64,000 nucleotides of DNA from Selaginella tamariscina (GCA_003024785.1 PUQB01000097.1:538310-602309), one strand, 5' to 3'. Numbered from the stretch's first letter, positions 1 to 12,137 are shown. Notes: generated from the letters alone by a model not told the origin. Numbers and translations are program-made.

Positions 1-909
1 GGTCATATTGTGTTGTTGGATGTCAATGATGTTTTGCTTCATCAACAAAGGCTTGAGGATAGAAAAAAAGAAATCAAACAAAGAGATTTCATTCTTTGTC
101 ATGATAAATTTCGATATGATATCATTTTTCGCCCGGGGTTGAACCGTCTCTTTTAAAAGCTTAAGGAGATGGGTGCACTTGTGGGGATTTGGTCATGCAT
201 GTAGATTCACAACTTGACACCGCTGCTGAATTTGCTTAAGAAACATTATAGTGTTGCAGAAGAGGTGATTTGTAAAGATTTCATTTTTGACCAGCGAATA
301 TATTATAAACCTCTCAAATTTTATGATATAAGAAAGGAAAGCATGCCATACTTCTTCAAGAATGAAAAATTTATTGGGCTTCATGGGGAGATCAATTAGT
401 TAAGGATAATGAAGAACGCACATATCTTAATGGTATACGACTCTCCTCAAAAGGTTATGCTCAACCAAAACATTGTTTATATCCATTCAATCACTTTCGA
501 CCCATATTTTGATATCAATATTATGGATGAGCTAGTAAACTACTTAGATACGTGCCTTAGAAAGAAGAATTTCAAAAACTTTTGTGAGCAATATCCACCG
601 TATTAAACATTTCCTAAAGCTTTTCTTTCTCGTGATTTTGAATTTTATAAAATGAAAGAGAGCAACTGGGCACTTTACAATATTATTCTTAAGGAACGTC
701 ATTTTTTAAATGAATCTTTATGCAGACCTGGTCTTATCACATCTTATGTATTAACAAGGATGGCAACTCCTAATTGGATTCGTGAGAGTGTTACGTGGTG
801 GCAACAACATCAAGATATTAACCAAAATGATTCGATTAATCCGAAGAGTGATGATTTAAACAAAATGAAGAGATTTCTCTGTATGGTTAAAGAGAAAGTA
901 TTTATATAA
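1..909 (+). pseudogene. NLI/FCP1-type HAD phosphatase-like pseudogene, copy 1 (5' end outside window)
   Basis: Frame fragments read in order as a plant NLI-interacting-factor/FCP1-like HAD domain. They give a motif-I block VLLDVNDVLLH at about 16-50, RPGLN near 133, then LTPLLNLLKKHYSVAEEV and ICKDFIFDQRIYYKPL. Motif III follows as NAHILMVYDSPQKVMLN at about 415-465, and the C-terminal block is MKESNWALYNIILKERHF. Known family members dephosphorylate phospho-Ser/Thr, for example on the RNA polymerase II tail. In motif I the catalytic pattern DxDxT is DVNDV, so the second Asp is replaced by Asn, as in some plant homologues. Reading frames change at least three times and stop at 384-399, 606 and 909, so it is almost certainly inactive. 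A second copy lies at 15.5-16.8 kb in the same orientation. Confidence 0.6.
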
Positions 910-2927
910 TAAATTAATATGTTGATAAGGAAATGATTTCATTTGTAATTATGTTTGATAGTATTTTTTAATTATTGTAAACTATTTTTACAACGAAGAA
1001 TAATATGAATATTCTAAGATATTTTAAGAATATTCCTTAATAAGTAAGGTTATTGAAGGATTAATTTGTTAATTAATTAATATTTAAGGTTTAATTATAT
1101 ATTAATTAAATAATTAATTAATAATTAAAATTTAAGTATTAATTAGCAGTTTATTTTATTCCCATTTTCATGTATCATGCCCATTTTAGTTACAACATGC
1201 ATTAGTATTAAACCCATGACACAACTCCAAAGGGTGTGCCTCATGTATTGTACCATGCGTTGTTTAACTTAATGTCACATGTTCATGTGACATTGTTTTC
1301 AAAATGTATGTTATTTTGCCATAACCACTGACTCAAGAGTTACACTTAGTGTCACAAATATGACTTATAAATGCAAGCTTTAGAACCCCTTTATGAACCA
1401 TAAAAAACTTATTAAAAGAACATGTCAACCAAGATCCCACACTCACAATTGGGCAAAAATATGTATGTGTCCTATTTAGTTATATAATGTTACTCTTAAC
1501 TTAATGTAAAGGAGACCTCAACCTTTGACCCTTAAAATGTGTATTTCGATAAAACCTTATAGATACGGATTTATTAATGTTAAGGATAGGCTACCCTAAA
1601 GGTAGGACATATCTTTATTGTCTGGAAGTTGAGGCGGCACAACAAAGGGTTATGCATTGATGACATAAGCTTGAGATTACATTGGTAAAAAAATAATAAA
1701 CTTAAAAATTCTTATTTCATATCCTACTTAATATATGTGATAGAGCCTCTCCTCCCCTTGTTTTTTTGTTTTATAAAGTGATATAACGCGGAATTTCATT
1801 TTCAATAGGAATATATTTGGTGAATTTAACCTAAAAACCCATTAACTGAGTGTAGAGTTAAGGCTTATTTGACACACCAAACTCACCAAAACTAACTATA
1901 AGCCTAATCGGAACATGAAAATTAAGGATAAGAGTTTTTTAAATGGAAGTGCTAGTTTCTTTTGTAAGTACCTAACGACACTGATCGAACCATCACTAGA
2001 TACTCAAGTGCATTAAGTGGGTATGTTTCCTAACACCTAGAGCTTATCAACATAATTTAATAGGTAATAACAATCAATATCCAAAGTAAAGAGTAGTCAT
2101 AATAAAAACTTTTTAAGTGGTTAAATGCCAATCCTAGAAACTTTCTCTAGAAACCCTATGAAATTTGATAAAATAATCTTTATTATGAATCCGTCTCTTA
2201 GGAATTCACACTCACAATTAATCAAGTTTATGGATAATGCTCACCTTGTGAGTCAGGATGTGTGAGCTAACCAAGCTACAAATATTATTACTAATTTGGC
2301 ATGGATGAGTCACTCTCTTCACAATATGCAAGTTGTAACTAAAATGGGCATGGCTATAGTCCCATTTCCTAATAATTAGCAATTTTAGCTATTTAATTAG
2401 CATTTTCTAATATTAAAGGAATATTCTTTAGAATATATGTTTGAAAATAGAATATTCTTTAGAATATTCTATTTTGTATTCTACCCTTTAATAAATTATA
2501 GCATTCATTGAACAAAAATTAATAACATTATAAAAGTAGAAGGTATTAAATTATATAATATATTGCCTAATATAACAATTAAGGAAGAGCATAAGAGGTA
2601 CATTATATAAATATTGATGTTGTTATTAAAATATTAATATTTAAATATAACATTATTAATTAAAAATTTGTAGTAGTAATAATATATATATAAAATCCTA
2701 TAATAATATAGTCAATCTTCCATATCATTTTTTAAATTTATATAGTTAAGTAAACAATTTGGTACTATTATTAAAGAGTTTATAATAATTATGAATATTA
2801 AATATATGATATTTTATAATTTTGTAATTGCTTTAAGCTTCAGAAAACATACATTCCCTTGCAGTTTTGTTAATCGTGACTTTATCAACGCTTCTTGACA
2901 TCCACCCATATCGAATGGATTTAACAT
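910..2927. other. AT-rich spacer without a recognisable gene
   Basis: About 2 kb of AT-rich DNA between the phosphatase remnant and the DUF7869-like gene. Up to about 1195 it still matches the sequence downstream of the second phosphatase copy (16779-17030). I see no open frame with recognisable protein similarity. It contains the inverted repeat described separately and several short GAATATTC-type palindromes near 1005-1035 and 2415-2480. Confidence 0.6.
1176..2351. repeat. Inverted repeat pair (1176-1200 and 2327-2351)
   Basis: The 25 bases at 1176-1200 (beginning ATGCCCATTTTAGTTACAAC) recur as the reverse complement at 2327-2351 with one mismatch. The similarity continues more loosely outwards through AT-rich sequence that includes the GAATATTC motifs on both sides. 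A related direct copy with CACT for CATT lies at 17002-17025, downstream of the second phosphatase copy. The arms are about 1.1 kb apart, so this may be a fold-back element or the result of a local inversion. No coding capacity is seen between the arms. Confidence 0.55.
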
Positions 2928-5900
2928 TTATAAAACATGCTGGGTCTTTTTGATTGGGAACCATGTTTTCTCTAGGCATCCATTATATCTTTCGCTCTCC
3001 TTCTCGTGTCGCCTTTTTTGTGGTTTGAACCATGCAACCTTAACAATACTATTTTTTGTGATTACTTCAGGTGTGTCGATAATTTGACCCATCCAAATAG
3101 GCTGATTATATGACGCATCTGGAGTAATGAGAACCATCATTAGTTTTTGAAGATCCTGGCAGCAATCAAAGTATGCTTTAGGTTTTTGGTTCCTTTGTCC
3201 AACAAAGTGTGGGGTTTGCACTTCCACATCACTACTGGCTTCTATGTCGTCTGTGCTCAGTGATGTCATTTCAATCTCCTCTCGCCACCTTGTTTTAGGC
3301 CAAAAAGGGTGTTGCAATTCTGTACTTGTGACAGTAGGCCCTTCCAACTCTCGAACAACAGTCTCCCAATAGTCAACCACATGCTTATATAGTTCTGAGT
3401 AACCAGTTGCCTTATCAGAATTCTTTGGCATCGATTTTTGAACCCATGCCACATATTTTTTGATGCCATCAATAATAACCTCTTGTTCCTTGAGCTGGGC
3501 ACTCAATGGAATAGGGTCTGGTTGTCCTTCTGGGAGAAGTGGCTTTCCATTCTCTCCACTTTTGAAGAGCATTAACCCCTCTTTCGGTAACCACTCCTGC
3601 TCTGATGGCCGTAACTTGTACTGCATAATAGGTATACCATCTCGTATGGAGAAAAAGAATTGTAGCGGCACAAGGTGACCAACTAAAGAATCACTCCCCT
3701 CTTTTATATACTCCTTGAGAAATTTTTTGAAGTCTGGCACCTCAGTCACAAGCAAAGCACAACTTTTTTTGGAGATGCAATTTTCAAAAAGATTCATCAT
3801 ATGCGGTAAGGTAAGTGCACTTGTCCTTTTTGTAGAGTTGGAGACCTTGCTGAAGAACGCATCAATATCTTCATGAGTGTGACCAACCATAAGAAAACTG
3901 AGCGTGATTGTTTCAAACACACCTTTGGCAACAAGCATTGACAAGTATGCTAGCACATATCTAGAAAATAAAAGTAAGTATGAGCTTGAGAAACCCTTAA
4001 GTAAAATGATTTACCTATTTTTGTTCTCGCCTGCACAATTATCCATCTGTAAAAGCAAATGACGAGGAAGCTTATTTGATGTTGAGGACACATGTACACT
4101 ATTTGAGCTAGATCCCTCCACTGAACCTGAACTCTCAACAGGGCCATCTGTTTTTTGTGCAGGTTGCTGACAATGCCTCTCATATTCCCAAGTAGCCTCA
4201 AGTGCAGACGTGTTCATGAGAGCATTATGTAAAGGTTGAAGGTGTTGTTTCTTCACTTTGAGATCACCGATAGGACTTGTCTGTGAGTGGGCTTCAAGGT
4301 TTCTGAAACACATGGCCAACGACCCAATAGTGAAATTGGAGTCGCTAGACCAATGTGGAAGTGAAAAGTGTCCATATGATTCACAACCGTGTCCATGTGT
4401 TAGCACACCTGTCAATGAAATCGGAAGTTTCATGACATTTCCAAGGCACTTTGGTGTTGCAACGAGCTTTGGAATGCTGGTCTTTGAATGATCCATCTTG
4501 TCATGGATCAAGCACAGGTACTCTGATGGGCGTGACACAGAAAGCATGCGGTGTGCATAGTACTGAGACCGGCAAGTTTGTTGCGCAATCATGTGGGCCT
4601 CCATCTTCTTTTGAATGGCAGTGATCTCCACCAAGGTTTTTGCACAAGCCTCTGCAGCCTTCAATGATGTACAAGTGTCACACTTGGAAAAGCTAGAGTG
4701 TTTTGCAATCTCCACATCCTTAAAATGAGTATTCCATATGTTGTTGAAGGTACCAGTGCAGATTGCTTGCAGCCCCATCAAGCTGAGGCACTTGTTCACA
4801 TGTTCACACAGCTTCAATTGAGTGTAGATCGAAGGCAAAACCTTGAGATTTTCCCTGACCCCTGCATTTGTGGTTCGGCATTTGTGAGGCATCCTGTCTG
4901 CATTTGCTTCCACAAAAGCCTTGAGTATCTCTATGGCTGCCATAATGTGAGAGCGGGTTTTGACCAAGCCAGTGTTCCCATGTACTGAGGTTCGCGCTCC
5001 ATCTAACCACTCATCCCTCCGACGGTAGAACGTGGTCTTTGGGATCCCATATATACTGTACCAAGCTTTGAAGCAGATGGCCACCTTATTAAATACCATG
5101 GATGTACTCTGATAACCTGTGTCCGAAGCCATTCCATCAATACACCCAGTTAGTGCAGCATATACAAACTCATGCCTTTGCTTTTGGGTGAGCGTACGAA
5201 AGACATGTCTACATTGGGTAATTTCATTCCGGTCTGCCATCTGACAACACTTCTTCTTGCAGCAGTCAATCGTGGAAATGCTCGTAACACTTTCGGAAGA
5301 TGTAGGATCCATCTTCATCCTCTTGCTGAAACATGTAGGGGAAGATCTGCAACCCATGAATCGCCTTTTTCTTAAATAGGACCAATGCAAGGAACCTCTT
5401 CAAATATGAGTTGTTCTTCCGGGTTGTTATTATTGAAATCCAACCCAGAATATGTTGAACCATCTTGCCGTCTTAATTCAGATGTTCGCCACCTCACGAG
5501 GGATCCAGGATGCAAAGTGCCATTAGGTGAAACCTCTGTCACAACTACACCCACGAAGTCGGACCCTAGTTTCTCTTCTGACACTGCTTCCATTGGATTT
5601 ATAGCTGTGATGATGCCTCTCCCAACCTCAATCTCATGAAGAAAGAGAATCACCTCATCCATCACAGCAGGCAAGCCATCATCTGGAAAACTCGTGCTAC
5701 TGTTTGTTTGTGACTCTGTATATTCTGTGTCAGCCTTGACTTCATCCAAATTCCACAATACAGGAGAACCCTCCTCAAATTCCATTCCAGGAACCTCAAC
5801 ATGCTTGAAAATGGTGTTCACCCATACGTACACACAAGATCCTTGGGCAATATTGTGACATGATGCATTATCATCTCGAACTTCCACAGTTCCAGTGCCA

Positions 5901-5962
5901 ACTATCTCGTTGTTCCGAAGAAGACATACTTTATCTCCAGTATTATACATATTGTCCTGCAC
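2928..5962 (-). CDS. DUF7869-like protein with RNase-H/transposase-like acidic motifs
   Basis: Three open segments run 5962-5372, 5390-4015 and 3960-2928. The last two are joined by a clear 54-bp GT-AG intron (3961-4014) that keeps frame. The N-terminal segment resembles the N-terminal conserved block of plant En/Spm-like transposase proteins (motif NEIVGTGTVEVRD). The middle has a Cys cluster (CCKKKCC), an HTH-like stretch (IPKTTFYRRRDEWL) and a CDTC pair. Three acidic blocks follow: LIHDKMDHSK, LLQMDNCAGENKNR across the intron, and VGHTHEDIDAFFS. The last is the hallmark of DUF7869 proteins found in non-seed plants, algae and protists. I infer a D-D-D/E nuclease fold from their order and spacing. 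How the N-terminal segment joins the rest near 5372-5390 is unresolved. It is transcribed away from the palindrome arrays. Confidence 0.65.
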
Positions 5963-7106
5963 ATAAAAATTGTGTTATTTATGATATCTGTTTATGCAAT
6001 ATTTGTAAGAAATCATAACTGCAGTTGCTTAATAATATGCATGTGCAATAATACATAATTATATATAAAAATAATATCTCATGCTTTATTAATATAACTG
6101 ATGGGCGGGATTAATCCCGCCGCAGACTCTACCCCTTCAGAGTGAGTCGGCGGGATTAATCCCGCCGCGACTCTACCCCATCGGAGAGAGTCGGCGGGAT
6201 TAATCCCGCCGCCGACTCTACCCCGTCGGAGAGAGGCGGCGGGATTAATCCCGCCGCCTCTCCCTCAGAGAGAAGGCGGCGGATTAATCCCGCCGACTCC
6301 CCTCGAGAGAGCGGCGGGATTAATCCCGCCGCGGGCTCCCTCCGACGAGGAAGTAGCGGCGGGATTAATCCCGCGCGGGCTCCCTCCGACTAGGAAGTAC
6401 CGGCGGGATTAATCCCGCCGCCGGATCTTCCTCGTCTGTGAGAGTCGGCGGGATTAATCCCGCCGCAAATTCCTCCGACGAGGAAGAGGGGGCGGGATTA
6501 ATCCCGCCCACAACACTGACGACGGAGAATAGGCGGCGGGATTAATCCCGCCCACAACTCTGACGACGGGGAATAAGCGGCGGGATTAATCCCGCCCACA
6601 ACTCTCTCCGAAACTATGATTTCAAAGAGATTCGGGATGAATTCTGCCCACAAATATTTAAAACAGGGAAGTAGTGGCGAGATTAATCCCGCCACCCCTT
6701 CTCTGCCTCCTAAAATGGTTGGCGAGATTAATCCCGCCGACAACTCTTTCTAATAAATTCAAGTAAATCATTATCAGTTGAGAGAGTTATCGGCGGGATT
6801 AATCTCGCCGCTCTTTTTAAGAGGCGGAGAAGCATTGCCCGAACTAATTCTGCCATAGCTATGAAAGAGATGGTGGCGGGATTAATCCCGCCACCTCTTC
6901 AAAGAGGCGAAAAAAAAGGCCGGATTAATCCCGCCGCCCCGGCTAACCGAGAATACTAAGTTAAAAGTATATTTAAACGGGATAAATCCCTAACAGAATA
7001 TATTGTAATCCTAATGCATTCCTAAATCCCTAAATTCTAAAATTTAAGAGAGAATGTAAGAGAGTGAATCTTTATAAATATATCTAAATTTGTTTATAAT
7101 ACTTAC
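5957..7106 (-). other. Possible 5' intron of the DUF7869-like gene, enclosing palindrome array 1
   Basis: On the minus strand a consensus donor (ACAA then GTAAGTATT) ends an exon at 7107. A good acceptor (TTTTTATGTGCAG) opens the first coding exon at 5956. The 1150-bp interval holds the whole first palindrome array. The open frame upstream of the donor (7384-7107) would join out of phase, so the upstream exon is more likely untranslated. No transcript is available to confirm the intron. Confidence 0.35.
6103..6938. repeat. Palindrome array 1 (GGCGGGATTAATCCCGCC units)
   Basis: About 18 copies of an 18-bp perfect dyad, GGCGGGATTAATCCCGCC, are spaced roughly 40-60 bp apart in otherwise AT-rich DNA. 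In the first part of the array the spacers extend the dyad: AGAGTC precedes and GACTCT follows the core, so each unit could form a stem of about 16 bp per side. Right-hand units drift (GGCGAGATTAATCCCGCC, GGCGGGATTAATCTCGCC). A decayed unit, CGGGATAAATCCC, follows at about 6978-6990. Every core contains ATTAAT at its centre. The function is unknown. A site for a dimeric DNA-binding protein or a cruciform-forming repeat are the simplest readings. Confidence 0.95.
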
Positions 7107-8120
7107 TTGTAAACAGCACTGAAGGCGCCGTGCTTTCCTATAAACAATAGCGCACCCAATTTAATGTCGCTCCTGAGCTGATCACTAAGAAGAAAAAAGA
7201 AAATCTGAAGAGTGAAAATGAAGAAACCCTTGCCGGAGAAAGAACCAGATCTGAATTTGAGTGGGAAATTAAATGTATTTTCAAATTTACATGTCAGACT
7301 GATAATACTTATGTCAGAAATTTTTTGAAATAACAGAAAAGAAAATTTAAGATGAGTTGAAACAAATAACCGACAGTCTGACATATATACTCTCCAATTC
7401 CAATGAGTGTTTTAAAATTGCATTTAATGTCATTCAAGTGCTTCAAGCTGTTTAATATTACGAAATTTTTGTAATTATTCTATTCTTAATATTCAAGTAT
7501 ATATTATTAAGTTTATATTATATATATATATACACTAATACAATAAATAAATTGATATATTATTATGTATCATTTAAAATATATTCATAGTCTGTTTATT
7601 ATTATTATTTTCTTAATTACTCGAGTAATTAATTTACATTTCCTACTATTAATGGGATATTCTTTTATTTTCTTAATATTCAAAGAATATTCCAATATTA
7701 AACATATTATCATAATTAAATTAGTCTTATTCTTAATTATCTCAGTAATTATTCTACATTTGTATATATTAATGGGATTTTCTCAATTAATTTGTTATTA
7801 TTTCAAGAATATTCTAGTGTTAAACCTTATTATCAATATTAAATTAATATATATTATTAAAACTATATATGGCTATATATTAGATAAAATCATATATTAT
7901 TATGTATAATTTAAAATATGTTCATAGTGTGTATATTAATATTATTTTCTTAATTATTCGATGTTTGTTTTGCACATATTATATATAAACACAATCATAA
8001 ATTTATATATACATGTGCACACGCATTAGAAGCACTTACAGAGACACATATGCACACACATGCACATTGCCCTAAACCAAACTTGAGAAATTATATGTTG
8101 CTTCTTTATTGAAAAACATC
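7107..8120. other. AT-rich central spacer
   Basis: A kilobase of AT-rich DNA between the two palindrome arrays. Open frames at 7103-7384 (minus) and 7565-7909 (plus) have low-complexity Ile/Leu/Phe-rich translations typical of AT-rich sequence and no family motif. If the flanking genes are divergently transcribed, their promoters would lie in or near this stretch. No convincing TATA box or other signal was assigned. Confidence 0.5.
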
Positions 8121-8124
8121 ATGT

Positions 8125-8790
8125 TCAACGCATGTATGATCTATATGTACTCAGTGTGTGTGTATGTAACACATTGAATTTACACATGTAATATATATGT
8201 ATGTCTGTGTGTATACACGTGTGTATGTATATATGTGTACTAATATAATATATGCAATGTGTACGATTTTCATTTGTTAACACTCTATCTCTTCTCTCAT
8301 ACATACACAGTGTCACCATGCATAATCCCTTCTCTCATACATACACACCATGCATGATCATGATCCATAATATGTAGCCTGTCTCTTCTCTCATACATAC
8401 ACACCATGCATGATCCATAATATGTACTGATGTTACAATATTATGTAATATGTATAATGTATATCTGTGTATAACACTCACTCCTCTCATACATAAACAC
8501 CATGCATGATCCATCCTAACCCTAAACCCTAAACCCTACATTGAATTTACACATGTAATATGTATGTATGTCTGTGTGTATACACGTGTGTATGTATATG
8601 TGTGTACTAATATATCCAATGTGTATGAATTTAATTTGTTAACACTCTCACTCTTCTCTCATACATACACACCATGCATGATCCATGTAAATATGTACTG
8701 TCTCTCTTCTCTCAAACATACACACCATGCATGATCCATAATATGTATTGTCACTCTTCTCTCATACATACACACATACATGATCCTGTA
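8125..8790. repeat. Tandem and dispersed direct repeats
   Basis: Units built on CTTCTCTCATACATACACAC followed by CATGCATGATCCATAATATG recur at least six times between about 8285 and 8790. A longer block of about 130 bp at 8165-8300 repeats at 8540-8660. Between them, at about 8514-8540, are two or three copies of the plant telomere-type unit CCCTAAA. This is a non-coding minisatellite region. Confidence 0.8.
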
Positions 8791-9649
8791 CTCTGTCTCT
8801 CTAATATTAATATATACTAATATGTATGTAGGAATGTTTAAAGTTTATTCATGGGCTAAATACAAGTATACATAAAAACATCCCAACGGATTTTATATAA
8901 ACCTACTCTTATTCCCATCCCCCTAAACCCAAGCATCGTTGAGTGTTCGAAGAAGAAAGTAATCGATTCAGACCTTTACGGGTAGTCTCTCGCCCGGATA
9001 CTGTCTCGAGCTTCAATCTCCAAACCACAGCTCACAAGCACACACCAAAGAAAAAAGCAAACACAAACAACGAGGCCAAACCAATCGCAGCAATGCCCAA
9101 AGTAGCTCCATCACAACCACTATAGCATACCACATACACATCCACCAAGATCAAACATCAAATGCCTAAGGATATGCCCAATACGCATCAGAATGACCAC
9201 TTATTGCAAACACACCAAACCTCTTCGTAAACAAGAACCATCGTTGCAGTTGCCCTCTTAGAAGATACCATTAAACCTTAGAGCAATCCCTAGCAAACTG
9301 TATAGCAAATGCCCAAACTAATATGTATGTATGTCTATGTGTATAATACTATGTGTGTATATATGTATCGCTGCATGTGAAACTTTAACACTTCATGGGA
9401 CACACACGTGTTAAACCCTTGCATGATATTTTATTCTTGGGGTGTATGTGATACACCCACGCACACGCACACGCTGATAATATAATGAAAAAATATTTGT
9501 TTAGGGCGAATCTATAGTTTATTCTTTTTAGGGTTTAAGTATATTCTTAGAAGGAATATTCGATTAGGGTTAATATATATTCTATTCCTTTTAGGGTTTA
9601 AGTATATTCCTAGGGTTTGTAAGGCGGCGGCAGCGGCAGCGGCGGTGTG

Positions 9650-9936
9650 GAAATCTCCTTCTCTCTCACACACAGGTGAGATCTCTCTCTCTCACACACG
9701 CACACTCCTATGAGTTTATTTATTTATTTTATTCACATATATATTTATATGTGTGTGTATCTTAATAATATAATTTAGATCTCTATCTCTCGCACACACA
9801 CGCACACTCGTATACATATATACACACAGATATATATATATATATATATATCTGTATGTATATATATATATATATATCTCCTCTCTCTCTCTTCTCTATA
9901 GATCTCTATCTCTTGCACACACACGCACACTCGTAT

Positions 9937-9976
<40 letters not shown>

Positions 9977-10051
9977 TATATATATATATTATATATATAT
10001 CCTTCTCTCTCTCTTCTCTATAGATCTCTATCTCTCGCACACACACGCACA

Positions 10052-10104
<53 letters not shown>

Positions 10105-10645
10105 CTAGAATATATATATATATATCTCCTTCTCTCTCTCTTCTCTATAAATCTCTATCTCTCGCACACACGCACACTCGTATACATATATACACACAGA
10201 TATATATATACATATACACACACACACAGATATATATATATATATATTCTATTTATTTATCTATATATATGTGTGTGTGTGTGTATCTGTATAATTTTAT
10301 TGATTTGTTAATTGTATCTCTCGCACACACACGCACACTCCTGTATATATATGTGTGTGTGTGTGTGTTTGTTTATCTGTATGATTTATTTTTTCACACA
10401 CGCATACACACGATATACATATACACACATATATATATATATATACCTATGTATACATACATATATTATGTGTACCAGTATCTGTATAATTTTATTTATT
10501 TATTTATCTCTCGCACACACACGCGTATATACATATACATATAGTGTGTGTGTGTATCTGTATAATTTTATCTGATTTGACTATCTCTGGCACACACACG
10601 CACTCTCCTACACACACATATACATTATATATCTGTGTGTGTGTG
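9650..10645. repeat. Compound microsatellite region (TA, CA/TG, CT) with higher-order repeat
   Basis: Long runs of TA, CA or TG, and CT alternate. A higher-order unit of roughly 110-130 bp is repeated at least four times, marked by TCTCTATCTCTCGCACACAC. Open frames here translate to Cys/Val or Ile/Tyr repeats and are not genes. A CAG/GTGAGA donor-like site occurs at about 9675, but no matching exon was found. Confidence 0.9.
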
Positions 10646-10651
10646 TGTGTA

Positions 10652-11833
10652 GCGGCGGGATTAATCTTGCCGCTATATGGTGAGACGTGTGTAGGCGGGA
10701 TTAATCCCGCGCTATATAATTAGCCACTCGGCGGCGGGATTAATCCCGCCGCCATTTCAGGCCCGAGTGAAGGGCCTGGGCGGCAGAATTAATCCCTCCA
10801 CCTATGCATGCCCTGCGCGGAATCGGGTGGGATTTATCCCGCCGCCATTGGCCTGCCTGAAGGGCCTAGGCGGCGGGATTAATCCCGCCGACTAAGGCCC
10901 GAGTGAAGGGCCTGGGCGGCGGGATTAATCCCGCGGCGTACGCATGCCCTGCGCGGAATCGGGCGGGATTTATCCCGCCGCCATTGGCCTACCTGAAGGG
11001 CCTAGGCGGCGGGATTAATCCCGCCGGATTTCGCACAGGGCATTGGCGTTCGGCGGGATTAATCCCGCCGACTAAGGCCCGAGTGAAGGGCCTAGGCGGC
11101 GGGATTAATCTCGTCGCGTATGCATGCCCTGCGTGAAATCGGGTGGGATTTATCCCGCCGCCATTGGCCTGCCTGAAGGGCCTAGGTGGTGGGATTAATC
11201 CCACCCAATTCTGCGCAGGGCATTGGCGTCCAGCGGGATTAATCTCGCCGCCTAGGGCCCAAGTGAAGGGACGGGTCGGCGGGATTAATCCCGCTGCCCT
11301 GCGCGGAATCGGGCAGGATTAATCTCGCCGCCAAAGGCCTGCCTAAAGGGCCTAGGCGGCGGGATTAATCCTGCCCGATTTCGAGCAGGGAATTGGCGTC
11401 CGGCGGGATTAATCCCGCCGCATAGGGACTGAGTGAAGGCCCTGGGCGGCGGGATTAATCCCGCCGAGCCTTCAATGCCTATTGGAGGAATGAATCCCGC
11501 CACCCTTCCTTTTTTTCTCCATTGGTGAGTCGGACCAATCCCAAACGTTTCTGTCTGAGACGTAGAAGGTTTACAACATACCAATGGAGAGAACGGGGAA
11601 GGGTGGGGAAATTCATTTAACCATCCCTTACATGGTGGGCGAGATTAATCCCACCTCCTTTCTGGAGTCACTGAAGGGGTGTGCCAAATAAATCCTGCCC
11701 AGTTCTCTTTGAGACCGAAAAGGGTGGCAAGATTAATTCCGCACTCCCGTTCAAGGCCTCCAGAAAGGTGGTGAGATTAATCCCGCCCACTCTTTTAGGA
11801 GGCATTGAAGGGGTGGCGAGATTAATCCCGCCG
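10652..11833. repeat. Palindrome array 2 (GGCGGGATTAATCCCGCC units)
   Basis: About 25 copies of the same 18-bp dyad as in array 1, in a GC-rich block. Spacers differ from array 1: here they are GGGCCTAGGC before and AAGGCCC or TTGGCC after the core, again extending the dyad. A higher-order unit of about 135-180 bp is repeated, marked by GGCCTGCCTGAAGGGCCTAG. Variants such as GGTGGGATTAATCCCACC (11185-11202) change both arms together. Units degrade toward the right end (11640-11833), nearest the ParB-like gene. The two arrays lie between the two divergent genes and I found no intact unit elsewhere in the window. Confidence 0.95.
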
Positions 11834-12137
11834 CACCTTCCATGTGAATATATATGTGCTTTTATCATCTTATCATAATATTTCGAGTAAAAACTAGGAA
11901 ACTATGTAAAACTGTCCAGAGCTCACATTTGTGGTGGTTCTAAAACGAAATGTTATCTTTCCTTTGAACTAGCACAAAGGTGAGCTTTGGACAATTAATT
12001 CCGTCTACTTCTCTCTGTGTATTATTTTTGTATATTTGGGTTTATACAAGTGTGTGTGCATTTTATATGATTTGTATTCATAGTGTATTATTTTGCAAAA
12101 AGACGATTTAATTAAACAAGGAGATCGAGTCATTAGT

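Noticed and set aside
2928..5962. Assignment to a named transposon superfamily (En/Spm or KDZ)
   Set aside because: The N-terminal resemblance to En/Spm proteins and the Cys clusters are suggestive, but the core does not carry motifs I can tie to either superfamily.
7103..7384. 93-codon protein on the minus strand
   Set aside because: Phe/Leu-rich, no family motif, and its donor site would splice out of phase with the downstream coding exon.
8514..8540. Telomere or interstitial telomeric array
   Set aside because: Only two or three CCCTAAA units within a minisatellite. Too short to mean a telomere or fusion site.
9775..10575. Small Cys/Val- or Ile/Tyr-rich proteins
   Set aside because: They are translations of CA/TG and TA microsatellites in several frames.
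6103..11833. CRISPR array
   Set aside because: Palindromic units at regular spacing look similar, but the setting is eukaryotic, there are no cas genes, the repeats are only 18 bp and drift, and the spacers are related to each other and extend the palindrome.
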